64,000 nucleotides of DNA from JAWPMT01 sp965227935 (lineage in GTDB: Bacteria > Bacteroidota > Bacteroidia > Cytophagales > Cyclobacteriaceae): positions 1,798,001 through 1,862,000 of the forward strand of contig CBDDGS010000019.1 of NCBI GenBank assembly GCA_965227935.1, given 5' to 3'. The notes under the pieces are model-generated. The model had not been told where the DNA came from, made no database searches, and saw only the letters and a program-made list of their open reading frames with translations. Made by a program: the position numbers and the translations under genes. Positions 52,784 to 61,511 of the stretch are shown here, piece by piece. Positions within the stretch are counted from its first letter, which is position 1. Each line of letters starts with the position of its first letter.

Positions 52784-55152
52784 GTGCTATGCGATTTGTG
52801 ATTCTGCTAGTCATTTGTAGTTCCTTTCTTGCTGCCCATGGTCAGACGAAACCTTGTGACCAGACCTTACGAGGCCAGGTATTTGACCTACATACGGAAG
52901 AGGCACTGCCCTATGCGACGATCACTGTTGTGGGCACGGACGAAGGCGTTGTCGCCGATGAAGATGGGTATTTCACGATTGAAGGCGTTTGTGATGAGGT
53001 ACACCTGGAGGTCCGATTTGTCGGGTACAAACCCGTCATTCATCGTCATGATTCTCACCATCCGGACCCAGTCATCTATCTGGCACCAGATGATACGCCT
53101 CTTGAAAGTGTCATTGTCGAAGGAGCAGGGTTGAAAGACATTCAGTCCATTTCCATTCAAAAATTGGAAGTGAGTAAACTCTCGATAGTCAACTCCTCGA
53201 TTGGCGATTTGTCGGAGCAGCTCACAGGAGTCTCCCTGTTAAAAACAGGTACCAATATTTCAAAGCCAATCATTCATGGGCTACACTCCAACAGGGTGCT
53301 CGTCATCAATGACGGCGTGCGGCATGCCTACCAGGTTTGGGGACTCGAACATGCGCCTGAAGTGGACCCGTCCCACGTGGACCAAATAGAAATCGTGAAG
53401 GGCGCAGGGACTGTGAAATACGGACCGGAGGCATTGGGTGGGGTAATCCTTTACAACTCCAAGCGACCTGAATTTGACAAGAAGCTCAATGGCTCAGTGG
53501 GGTCCTCTTTTCACACCAACGGACGCGCGGTAAGTAGTCAATTGAATCTTGGACATGGCAATCACAGGTTTGCATGGAATGTGGGTGGTTTTGGGATCTA
53601 TCAGGGCGATCTCGACGCCCCGGACTACCACCTATCCAACACAGGCAAGCGGGAATTCGGCGGCAGCTTCAACACGCTTTTGCATCAATCAAAATTTGAT
53701 CTGCAGGTTTCAGGAAGCTATTTCCAGCAAGATTTGGGGATCTTGAGAGGATCCATCGTGGGCAATCTCACAGACCTCCAAAATGCCATTGACAGAGGTG
53801 AACCAAGTCCGACCTTCCCCCGCACGTATAGCCTACAGAACCCCCAGCAGCAGACGGAACATGGACTAGCCAAAGCTGTTTTGTCTCTTTACCTCGGAGA
53901 ACATCTGGTGAATGTGCAATATGCCATTCAGCGAAACATTCGCAGGGAATTTGACGTGAGACGTGGCGAACTCAATGATCGACCTGTGATTGATCTCGAA
54001 CTGTGGTCCCACAGCGTAGAGACAGAGTGGGTACAGCCTACAAAAGGGCGTTGGAGTGGTAGCTCCGGTGTTCAGTTTTTCACACAACACAGTGTCAATG
54101 AGCCCGGCTCAAATCCTATCAATTTTGTGCCGGACTACGATGTCTTCAATATTGGAGCGTTCAGTATTCAGTCCCTCACTTTTGACAAGACGACTCTGGA
54201 ATTGGGTGCCCGTTTTGATTTCCAATCATTGCGTGTGGCAGATACCATTCGGGAAACGACCATCTATTCCAATGAGGTAGACTTTTCCAATGTCACCTTC
54301 ACCTTAGGCTTCAGAAGGCAAATCAGTGAACAACTCTCACTGTTTTCGAACATCGGTTCGGCCTGGAGACCCCCAAACGTCTCGGAGCTGTACTCATTTG
54401 GGTATCATTTTTCCCGCCTGCAGTTTGGTCTATGGCGGTACGATCTGGACCCGACCATATCCACGCCTCCCGATCGTGTATTTGATCAGACGCTTCGTCC
54501 TGTACCCTCGGAGAAGAGCTACAAATGGGTCTCAGGCCTAGAATGGAAAAGTGACGTCATCACGGCAGAACTCGTGGCCTACGTCAACCAAATCAACGAC
54601 TATATCTTCCTACGGCCTTATGGAATTACCACGGGCATTGCAGGTACTTTTCCTTTTTTCATCTATGACCAGACCAATGCGCTCTTCCTGGGGAGTGATT
54701 TCGATATCCGTTACAGGCATTCGGCCTCCTGGACCTCAGAAGCCAAGATCTCGTATGTATATGCCACCGAGTTGAAAAGCAATCAACCCTTCCTGGAAAT
54801 ACCCCCATTTAATGTCAGCTATGCTATAGACTACAACAAAGGCAACTGGGCCTATGGTGTCAACCTCAACTACACCGCCAAACAGTGGCACGCCCCTCCT
54901 GTCATCCATCCGATTGACTTTCAAAATGGAGACGCAGAATTCAATCAGGACGAGATCTTTGACTTTATGGCCCCGCCTGACGCATACCTACTTGTTGGAG
55001 CCAAAGTTGCCTACGATAAGCGCCCCTGGCACGTGACCATACAAGCGGACAACCTGTTCAACGCTTCTTACCGGGTGTATACAGACCGACTGCGCTATTT
55101 CGCGGATGCACCCGGGCGTAATGTGTCCTTCACACTGGGATTTGAATTTTAA
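52780..55152 (+). CDS. TonB-dependent receptor, probable zinc receptor
   Basis: A 790-residue outer-membrane transporter. The ATG overlaps the Zur stop by four bases, so the two are translationally coupled; an open frame 38 codons upstream is inside the regulator. It has a signal peptide (MSAMRFVILLVICSSFLAAHG), a carboxypeptidase-like domain (LRGQVFDLHTEEALPYATI, to about residue 110), and a plug with KGAGTVKYGPEALGGVILYN. A barrel follows, ending in the Phe of TLGFEF. FVGYKPVIHRHDSHH in the N-terminal domain and the plug motif YQVWGLEHAPEVDPSHVDQI are His-rich, fitting metal uptake. The plug resembles ZnuD-type receptors more than SusC. Confidence 0.88.
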   Translation: MSAMRFVILLVICSSFLAAHGQTKPCDQTLRGQVFDLHTEEALPYATITVVGTDEGVVADEDGYFTIEGVCDEVHLEVRFVGYKPVIHRHDSHHPDPVIYLAPDDTPLESVIVEGAGLKDIQSISIQKLEVSKLSIVNSSIGDLSEQLTGVSLLKTGTNISKPIIHGLHSNRVLVINDGVRHAYQVWGLEHAPEVDPSHVDQIEIVKGAGTVKYGPEALGGVILYNSKRPEFDKKLNGSVGSSFHTNGRAVSSQLNLGHGNHRFAWNVGGFGIYQGDLDAPDYHLSNTGKREFGGSFNTLLHQSKFDLQVSGSYFQQDLGILRGSIVGNLTDLQNAIDRGEPSPTFPRTYSLQNPQQQTEHGLAKAVLSLYLGEHLVNVQYAIQRNIRREFDVRRGELNDRPVIDLELWSHSVETEWVQPTKGRWSGSSGVQFFTQHSVNEPGSNPINFVPDYDVFNIGAFSIQSLTFDKTTLELGARFDFQSLRVADTIRETTIYSNEVDFSNVTFTLGFRRQISEQLSLFSNIGSAWRPPNVSELYSFGYHFSRLQFGLWRYDLDPTISTPPDRVFDQTLRPVPSEKSYKWVSGLEWKSDVITAELVAYVNQINDYIFLRPYGITTGIAGTFPFFIYDQTNALFLGSDFDIRYRHSASWTSEAKISYVYATELKSNQPFLEIPPFNVSYAIDYNKGNWAYGVNLNYTAKQWHAPPVIHPIDFQNGDAEFNQDEIFDFMAPPDAYLLVGAKVAYDKRPWHVTIQADNLFNASYRVYTDRLRYFADAPGRNVSFTLGFEF

Positions 55153-55179
55153 AATGCATCAAGGTTGCGCAGTTTGATT

Positions 55180-55200
55180 AAATGCAATACTATTGCATTT
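55180..55200. promoter_or_regulatory. Zur/Fur-type operator upstream of the duplicated lipoprotein
   Basis: A perfect 9-3-9 palindrome: AAATGCAAT, then ACT, then ATTGCATTT. It differs from the operator at 52323-52343 by three bases in the spacer and one base in an arm. It lies 30 bases before the ATG at 55230, so the lipoprotein probably has its own zinc-regulated promoter. Confidence 0.78.
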
Positions 55201-55229
55201 ATAAATACGTCGATAACTCTAAAAAAGAC

Positions 55230-56369
55230 ATGAAATCCAACAAGACAGTATTCCATTTACTAGTAGCGCTATTTCTCAGTATGGGCATCTTCGTCGGTTG
55301 TTCCGATGATGATGAAGGGGATGACGATCACGGCGACGATGAAGAGGTCATTTCCCGGGTCATCCTGACATTTACGCCTGAGCATGCCGATGAATTTGAA
55401 ACGGTAACTGCCACGTGGTTAGACGAAGATGGAGAAGGAACCGGAGCGCCCACCATCGATCCGATTACGCTCGTCGAAGGTGCGGAATACGTACTGACGA
55501 TGGAATTAGCCAATACCCTAGTAACACCCCCGGAAGACATCACAGGAGAAATTGATGAGGAAGCTGAGGATCATATGTTCTTCTTCGCCTTCACAGACGG
55601 CATCTTTGGCGATCCGGCGGGCAATGGCAACGTGGACAATAGAAGTGATGCTGTGAACTACAACGATCAGGACAACAACGGTCAGCCATTGGGGCTTTCC
55701 ACGACCTGGACGGCAGGCGAGCATACAGAGTCTGCAGGTGAATTCACAGTCATTCTGAAGCACCAACCTGATGGTCAGAAAACAGCCACTTCGGATGTCA
55801 ATGTCGGCGGTACAGACGTGGATATCACATTTCCACTCAACATCGAGGAGGACCCCAATGCAGAAGAGGAAGTCATCAATGAGGTTGTGCTGACTTTCAC
55901 ACCAGCAAGCGGTGGTGATGCCATTGTCGCGAGATGGTTCGACGAGGATGGTGAAGGTGTTGGCAACCCCACAATCGATGACATCAATCTGGCCGCTGAC
56001 ACAGAATACGAAATGTCCCTAACTCTTGCCAACACACTGGAAGATCCGGCTGAAGACATCACCGAGGAAATAGAAGAGGAAGCAGATGAACACATGTTCT
56101 TCTTCGAATTCACGGCTGATATCTTCTCCGATCCCGCGGGCAATGGCAACATCGACAGTCGGGACAGTCCTCTGAATTACAACGATGAGGATGCCAATAT
56201 GCTTCCCGTTGGGCTTTCAACGCAATGGACAACCGGTGCAGCCACTTCAGCGGCCGGAACCTTCCGAGTAATATTGAAGCACGTACCGGGAGGTATAAAG
56301 ACAGCTACTTCCGATTCGACTGTTGGAGGAACAGACGTTGATATCGAATTCGCGATAAATATCCAATAA
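55230..56369 (+). CDS. Lipoprotein with two tandem copies of one domain, zinc-regulon type
   Basis: A 379-residue lipoprotein starting at the ATG 55230 (MKSNKTVFHLLVALFLSMG), with the lipidated Cys in FVGCSDDD followed by a highly acidic, His-containing linker (DDEGDDDHGDD). Two homologous units follow, each about 165 residues, beginning EEVISRVILTFTP and EEVINEVVLTFTP. Both contain DEDGEG, EDIT-EIEEEA-HMFFF, DPAGNGN and VGGTDVDI. I recall single-copy relatives beside TonB receptors in Bacteroidota, sometimes labelled as a type 1 periplasmic binding fold protein, but no function is established. Acidic and His-rich surfaces plus the operator suggest zinc binding on the outside of the cell. Confidence 0.85.
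   Translation: MKSNKTVFHLLVALFLSMGIFVGCSDDDEGDDDHGDDEEVISRVILTFTPEHADEFETVTATWLDEDGEGTGAPTIDPITLVEGAEYVLTMELANTLVTPPEDITGEIDEEAEDHMFFFAFTDGIFGDPAGNGNVDNRSDAVNYNDQDNNGQPLGLSTTWTAGEHTESAGEFTVILKHQPDGQKTATSDVNVGGTDVDITFPLNIEEDPNAEEEVINEVVLTFTPASGGDAIVARWFDEDGEGVGNPTIDDINLAADTEYEMSLTLANTLEDPAEDITEEIEEEADEHMFFFEFTADIFSDPAGNGNIDSRDSPLNYNDEDANMLPVGLSTQWTTGAATSAAGTFRVILKHVPGGIKTATSDSTVGGTDVDIEFAINIQ
55341..56366 (+). repeat. Internal tandem duplication of a ~165-residue domain
   Basis: Copy 1 runs from 55341 to about 55845 and copy 2 from 55866 to 56366. The encoded proteins align along their length, sharing the FTP, DEDGEG, HMFFF, DPAGNGN and VGGTDVDI blocks. At DNA level the copies have clearly diverged, so the duplication is not recent. 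Confidence 0.85.
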
Positions 56370-56396
56370 TTAGCTTAGACGACTAATTATGCTCTG

Positions 56397-56428
56397 ATGG
56401 CCACCTGCGAGGGTGGCCATTTTTTTTG
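56397..56428 (+). terminator. Rho-independent terminator after the duplicated lipoprotein
   Basis: TGGCCACC (56398-56405) pairs with GGTGGCCA (56412-56419) around a six-base loop, followed by eight T. It is 28 bases after the stop. Confidence 0.92.
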
Positions 56429-56454
56429 TTAATGGCGGGAATCTCGTTGCTCTC

Positions 56455-57372
56455 CTAGACCTGACTCGAAAGCTCAATCGGACGGTAGGCGACCACTCCC
56501 TTTCCTTTCGCTGCGAATTCAACGTCGATCCTTCCCAGGTTAATGCCTGCCCAACCCACCTGATTGATCGTGGTTGTAAAACCTTCAGTATTGGTCAGCA
56601 ACAGGGGCTCGTCCATGAAGGTGTGCGTATGACCTCCCAGGATGACATCAATCTCGCTCACTTCCTGCGCCAACTTGTGATCTGACGGTATGTATTCGCT
56701 CCGATATTGATACCCCATGTGCGATAGACAAATGATCAAATCACACTTTTTGGCGTTCAGTTCCTGGACCATTTCCCGGGCGACAGCGATGGGGTCATTG
56801 TAAACCGTCTTTCCATACATGGACGGGTTCACGAGGCCCTCGAGTTTGATGCCAAGACCAAAGATCCCAATTTTCGCCCCTCCCCTTTCCAAGACCTTGT
56901 ATGGCTGCACTTTCCCGTCAAGATTGGTATTCGAGAAATCGTAGTTGGCAGATAGGTACGGGAACTCCGCAAACTGCATGGCAGACTCCAACCCATCCAT
57001 CCCGTTGTCAAATTCATGGTTGCCGATCGTAGTGGCGTCGTACCCCATTTCGCTCATGAGCTTGAGTTCCAGTTCACCACCAAACATGTTGAAGTACGGT
57101 GTGCCCTGAAATACATCTCCCACATCCAAAAGGAGCACCTGCGCTTCCTCCGCCCTTACTTTCGCGATGGCGCTGGCCCGAGCCGCCATACCGCCCAGCC
57201 CCTCGTATCGGCCTTCTTTGAAGGGGTCAATATGGGAGTGCATGTCATTCGTGTGTAGTATCGTCAGGCGCTTTCCTGAAAGGTTCGGCCTGCAACCGTT
57301 GAATATTGCCGGAGACATCGCAATAGATGTCGCGGTGGCCATGGATCGAAGAAGAAATTGTCTGCGTTTCAT
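56455..57372 (-). CDS. 5'-nucleotidase/UshA-type metallophosphatase domain protein, Tat-exported
   Basis: A 305-residue periplasmic phosphatase with a twin-arginine signal (MKRRQFLLRSM). All dinuclear-metal motifs of the calcineurin fold are present: HTNDMHSHIDP, LLDVGDVFQGTP, TTIGNHEFDNG, CLSHMG and LGGHTHT. It corresponds to the N-terminal half of UshA; the C-terminal nucleotide-binding half is encoded by the gene just upstream, whose stop overlaps this ATG by four bases. It should hydrolyse nucleotides or related sugar phosphates outside the cell, with the partner protein completing the active site. Confidence 0.9.
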   Translation of the reverse strand: MKRRQFLLRSMATATSIAMSPAIFNGCRPNLSGKRLTILHTNDMHSHIDPFKEGRYEGLGGMAARASAIAKVRAEEAQVLLLDVGDVFQGTPYFNMFGGELELKLMSEMGYDATTIGNHEFDNGMDGLESAMQFAEFPYLSANYDFSNTNLDGKVQPYKVLERGGAKIGIFGLGIKLEGLVNPSMYGKTVYNDPIAVAREMVQELNAKKCDLIICLSHMGYQYRSEYIPSDHKLAQEVSEIDVILGGHTHTFMDEPLLLTNTEGFTTTINQVGWAGINLGRIDVEFAAKGKGVVAYRPIELSSQV

Positions 57373-58142
57373 TGGACGGTTACTGTTATTAAGTTGGCCA
57401 CTTCTGCTTCAATGGAATCACCCCTCGCGGCTCTTTGTCTAATCTCCTGAACAATCATGTCTCTTAGTTTGACGGGCTTCACATCCATCCTCTTGAGCGG
57501 CCTCAATATCCCGAAGCCACCACCACCATTGGCCAGGTAGTCACTGACTGACAAGTAGTAACTTCTGTCGCTTGATATCCCTTCGCCATTCAATTGAATG
57601 TTTTCGACTCCCGCTTCAGTGACTTCAAAAGCCACTGGCCAGATCATGCTTCTTCCCGATTGGCCGATGTATCTCACTATTTCTATCAGCGTATCACCCG
57701 GGACCTCCAGCAGCACCACGTCGTTCTCAAAAGGCATCACCTCAAATACTTCCCCCAACGTAATGGGTCCTCCGTTGATGGGTGCGCGCAATCCGCCATG
57801 ATGATTCATGACGGCGACATCCACGTGCCTGCCGAATTCAGCTATTGATTGGTTGAGCAGCAATTCTGTAATGAAGGTCCCCAATGGGGATTCATAGTCG
57901 CCGCGGGAGGTAAGGTCATGAGCCGCATATCCTATCTCCTCACCCATGATGGAATCCAATTTGGCCCGATAGGGCTCGATGATGGATTCAATCTCCATGG
58001 CACCTTCGATCTTCGGAGTGATTTTAACTGGTGACCATGTGTAGGATAGCTCGTATTCCGTGGGGCTGGAGCACGACCACAGAAGAACCAGCAAGAAGGC
58101 CAGTGGACGCCTTCCACACGTCACATTTGATGATTGTCTCAT
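57369..58142 (-). CDS. 5'-nucleotidase C-terminal domain lipoprotein (UshA second half)
   Basis: A 257-residue protein starting at the ATG 58140-58142 (MRQSSNVTC), with a lipoprotein signal ending LLVLLWSC. The frame is open 18 codons further upstream. The 5'-nucleotidase C-terminal fold is shown by NHHGGLRAPINGGPITLGE, VMPFENDVVLLEV and the nucleotide-stacking loop YLANGGGGFGIL. In E. coli UshA both domains are one chain; here they are separate, translationally coupled genes, a layout I have seen in other Bacteroidota. The lipid anchor should hold the complex to a membrane while its partner is exported by Tat. Confidence 0.88.
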   Translation of the reverse strand: MRQSSNVTCGRRPLAFLLVLLWSCSSPTEYELSYTWSPVKITPKIEGAMEIESIIEPYRAKLDSIMGEEIGYAAHDLTSRGDYESPLGTFITELLLNQSIAEFGRHVDVAVMNHHGGLRAPINGGPITLGEVFEVMPFENDVVLLEVPGDTLIEIVRYIGQSGRSMIWPVAFEVTEAGVENIQLNGEGISSDRSYYLSVSDYLANGGGGFGILRPLKRMDVKPVKLRDMIVQEIRQRAARGDSIEAEVANLITVTVQ

Positions 58143-58340
58143 TGATTGGAAAAAGCAAGTAGTTTGTGCTTCCAAGATACTCCTGAAATACCTCAATCAA
58201 CAGAAATCGCTGCAGGGCTTTTTGGAATTTTACGGTTACTTAATATCCGATAATTCCGTTTCCTCACCGCTGCTATCCGTCACACTTGGATTTTGGTGAT
58301 TTTGTTGGTAAACAGCATATAATCCTAACTACTTAGACCG

Positions 58341-61300
58341 ATGAGACGTCAGATTATACTACTGTTTGTTTGTACTCTTTTCTTATTCCCCAAAGAGGGG
58401 TCCTCTCAAAGCAACCAATACTCCGAAGCCCTAAAATCCTATGAATGGCGCGCCATTGGCCCGGCCAATATGGGAGGACGGGTCACGGATATCGATGGTA
58501 TCCCTGGAGATCCCAGCACCTTTTATGTATCAGGCGCTGATGGGGGCATTTTTAAGACCACCAACGGAGGAGTCAACTTCACTCCCATCTTTGAAGGGCA
58601 ACGTGCCTACTCCATTGGCGCGCTGACCATCGCAGAATCCGACCCCAATGTCCTTTGGGTGGGTACCGGTGAAGGGGACCCCCGAAACAGCGTCGGCTAT
58701 GGCTGGGGTGTGTATCGCTCTGTGGACGCTGGCAAGAGTTGGACACATCTGGGCCTCAAGGAAACTGAGAGGATCAAGAGGATTGTCGTAGATCCTACCG
58801 ACCCGGATGTCGCCTGCGTGTGTGCCCTGGGTAAGGAATGGGGCGCCAATCCCGAAAGGGGCGTATTCAAGACCACCGACGGCGGTAAGAGCTGGTCGAA
58901 GATCCTGTACATCGACGAAGACACGGGCTGCGCCGATATCGCCATGGACATGAGCAATCCCCGCATCATGTACGCGGGCATGTGGACCTTCCGAAGGACG
59001 CCGTGGCGCTTTGACGACGGAGGGAAAAACACCGCCGTATACCGTACGATGGATGGCGGGGCAACGTGGGAGAAGATCATGAACGGTCTTCCGGATAAGC
59101 CCATGGCACGACCGGGCATTCACATCGCTCGAAGCGAACCCAACATCATTTACCTGATGACCGAATTCCAGGGCGGTGGCACGGCGTTCCGGTCGGAAGA
59201 CCGAGGCGACAACTGGGTGATGGTCAATGATGATCCCAACATCAACTTCCGCCCCTTTTATTATAGCGATGTGCGCGTAGACCCCAATAACCCCAACATA
59301 CTCTTTTCCATTTCGGGTAGGCTGAGCCGCTCCGAGGACGGTGGCCGTACCTGGGAGCGAATTGCCACAACCGTGCACGGCGATCACCAGTCCCTCTGGA
59401 TTGACCCTGCGAATTCCAAGCGCATCCTCAATGGCAGCGATGGCGGCTACCAAGTGTCGTACGATGGTGGAGACTCTTGGGAGATCATCAACAATGTCGA
59501 GTTGTCTCAGTTCTATCAACTGTTCATTGACAATCAGGATCCATATAACGTGTATGGTGGGTTGCAGGACAATGGCACCTGGGTGGGTCCCAGTAACTCC
59601 CTGTACACAGCCGGCATACTGAAGCGGCACTGGAAAGGACTCGCCTATGGAGATGGCTATTACGCAGTGCCTATCCCTGGGAGTGAGCACGAAGTGTACG
59701 CGAACCTGCAGGGAGGCGTGATCTTCCATGTGGACTCGCGGTACGGCAACGTGCGCAACATACACCCCTATCCGAAAATCATCGGCTCTGCCGGCGATGC
59801 CATCGAAGACCACCGCTACCGATTCAACTGGGACTCGCCCATAACGATTTCCCCTCATGATCCCAACACGGTTTACTTTGGAGGAAATGTCGTCTTCAGA
59901 TCCACTGACCGTGGCCACACCTGGGACCAAATCAGTGACGATCTCACGACCAACAACAAGTCCAAGCAACGAACATCGGGGGGTGAGATCTATCAGGACA
60001 ATACAGCCGCGGAGTTTCACTGTACGATCCTCTATATCGACGAGTCCCCAGTGGAAAAGGGAGTCATCTGGGTAGGCACGGACGACGGCAATGTACAGCT
60101 GACCCGAGATGGCGGCGAGACGTGGACCAAACTCAATGACCGGATCAAAGGACTGCCAGCGTTCGCTTGGGTGGCTAAGATCCACGCATCCGAGCACGAT
60201 GCTGGGACCGCCTTTGTCACTGTAGATCAACACAGACTCGATGACTTCCGCCCACATGCTTTCATGACGACCGACTATGGCAGGTCATGGACGAAGATCA
60301 GCGATGGCCTCCCTCAGGATGATTACATCAAGGTTGTACGACAGGATCCCATTAATCCCGACTTGTTATACGCAGGTATGGAGCACGGCATATTTGCTAG
60401 CTGGAACAAGGGGCAGTCCTGGGCCAAGATCAACAACAACCTGCCGAATGTATCTGTACGAGACCTTCGCATTCAGGCCCGGGACCGCGACCTGATCGTC
60501 GGCACACATGGCCGCGGCGCCTGGATCCTGGACGATATCCGGCCCCTTCAGGAGATGGCGGACACGGAAGGAAAGACTGCACACCTGTTTCCAGTGCGCC
60601 GGTCGACGCTTTGGCACATGTTCTGGCGACTGGAGAACCTCGGTGACCGCCACTATCGCGCGAAGAACCCCGACTTTGGGGCGAATATCAACTTCTACCT
60701 GGCGGAAGGGGAGAAAGTGACTGCGGTCGTGGAAATCGCTGATGCTTCTGGTGAAGTGATCCGAACCTTGACTGATTCTACGGCCAAAGCAGGCGTCAAC
60801 CGGATCGTTTGGGACCTGGGACATGAGGCAGCAACCAAAATGCAAGGTGCTGTGGGCGGCGGCTTTTTCTCTGGTGCCATGTACCCATACGTCGCCCCGG
60901 GAATGTACACTGCCCGACTAGAAGTGAATGATGAAGTGCTTGAGACGCCCATCGAAGTGCGAGCGGATCCGCGGGTGGCATTGGCGCAGGCGGATTATGA
61001 GGCGCGCACCAAGGCGCTGCTGGAGCTCAGAAAACTCTTGTCGCAAACCAACACGATGATCAACAATAGCAGCACTTACAACACACAATTGGGAGAGCTG
61101 CAAAAGAAGCTCGATCAGATGGCAGGTCAGGATGTGGATGGATCGCTGTCGGAAGACATCAAGGGCGTCAGACAGAAGATTGCTGAATTGCAGGATGACA
61201 TCCTCAAAAGGCCACCTCCGGCGATGAACTATAGACAACGACCTCGATTGAGAGAGGAAATTCGCTCTCTGATGCGCGCCATCAATAGTGCGACCGCAGA

Positions 61301-61460
61301 GCCTACCCAACCACAGCTCGACAGAGTCGATCAATTGACAGGTGAGGTCAATGAGGCGCAGGACGTTCTGGATCAAATCGTCAATACCGACATCCAGGGC
61401 ATCAACGATCGAACAAAAGACATTCCTCAGATATCTGTTGGCAAAAAGAGTAGTATGTAA
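58341..61460 (+). CDS. Large exported BNR/sortilin-like beta-propeller protein
   Basis: A 1039-residue exported protein with a signal peptide to about residue 22. Residues about 30-730 are two propellers built from BNR/Asp-box repeats (GIFKTTNGGVNF, GVYRSVDAGKSW, GVFKTTDGGKSW, AVYRTMDGGATW, RLSRSEDGGRTW, VVFRSTDRGHTW and others). This is like the xyloglucanase/VPS10-like propeller family. A beta-sandwich near 800-890 and a helical, coiled-coil-like C-terminus follow. The motif RDLIVGTHGRGAWILDD is shared with the neighbouring protein at 61.5 kb. Such proteins are abundant in Bacteroidota, are often called glycosyl hydrolases, and have no firm activity. Confidence 0.85.
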   Translation: MRRQIILLFVCTLFLFPKEGSSQSNQYSEALKSYEWRAIGPANMGGRVTDIDGIPGDPSTFYVSGADGGIFKTTNGGVNFTPIFEGQRAYSIGALTIAESDPNVLWVGTGEGDPRNSVGYGWGVYRSVDAGKSWTHLGLKETERIKRIVVDPTDPDVACVCALGKEWGANPERGVFKTTDGGKSWSKILYIDEDTGCADIAMDMSNPRIMYAGMWTFRRTPWRFDDGGKNTAVYRTMDGGATWEKIMNGLPDKPMARPGIHIARSEPNIIYLMTEFQGGGTAFRSEDRGDNWVMVNDDPNINFRPFYYSDVRVDPNNPNILFSISGRLSRSEDGGRTWERIATTVHGDHQSLWIDPANSKRILNGSDGGYQVSYDGGDSWEIINNVELSQFYQLFIDNQDPYNVYGGLQDNGTWVGPSNSLYTAGILKRHWKGLAYGDGYYAVPIPGSEHEVYANLQGGVIFHVDSRYGNVRNIHPYPKIIGSAGDAIEDHRYRFNWDSPITISPHDPNTVYFGGNVVFRSTDRGHTWDQISDDLTTNNKSKQRTSGGEIYQDNTAAEFHCTILYIDESPVEKGVIWVGTDDGNVQLTRDGGETWTKLNDRIKGLPAFAWVAKIHASEHDAGTAFVTVDQHRLDDFRPHAFMTTDYGRSWTKISDGLPQDDYIKVVRQDPINPDLLYAGMEHGIFASWNKGQSWAKINNNLPNVSVRDLRIQARDRDLIVGTHGRGAWILDDIRPLQEMADTEGKTAHLFPVRRSTLWHMFWRLENLGDRHYRAKNPDFGANINFYLAEGEKVTAVVEIADASGEVIRTLTDSTAKAGVNRIVWDLGHEAATKMQGAVGGGFFSGAMYPYVAPGMYTARLEVNDEVLETPIEVRADPRVALAQADYEARTKALLELRKLLSQTNTMINNSSTYNTQLGELQKKLDQMAGQDVDGSLSEDIKGVRQKIAELQDDILKRPPPAMNYRQRPRLREEIRSLMRAINSATAEPTQPQLDRVDQLTGEVNEAQDVLDQIVNTDIQGINDRTKDIPQISVGKKSSM

Positions 61461-61466
61461 ATGAAA

Positions 61467-61505
61467 GAGAGGGTGGCCCTCCCAGGCGACCCTCTCCTAT
61501 TTTCT
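61467..61505. terminator. Hairpin terminator between two convergent BNR genes
   Basis: GAGAGGGT (61467-61474) pairs with ACCCTCTC (61489-61496), with further GGC/GCC pairing in the loop. A short T-run follows on the plus strand, and A-rich sequence precedes it, so it may serve both genes. Confidence 0.7.
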
Positions 61506-61511
61506 TAAGTC

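Noticed and set aside
42273..55152. SusC/SusD polysaccharide utilisation loci
   Set aside because: Both TonB receptors lack an adjacent SusD gene and have FecA- or ZnuD-like plugs, so no classical locus is present.
58530..60257. A 575-codon open frame antisense to the BNR gene
   Set aside because: It mirrors a real gene with signal peptide and repeats; its translation has no recognisable domain, and the absence of stops follows from the codon pattern of the sense gene.
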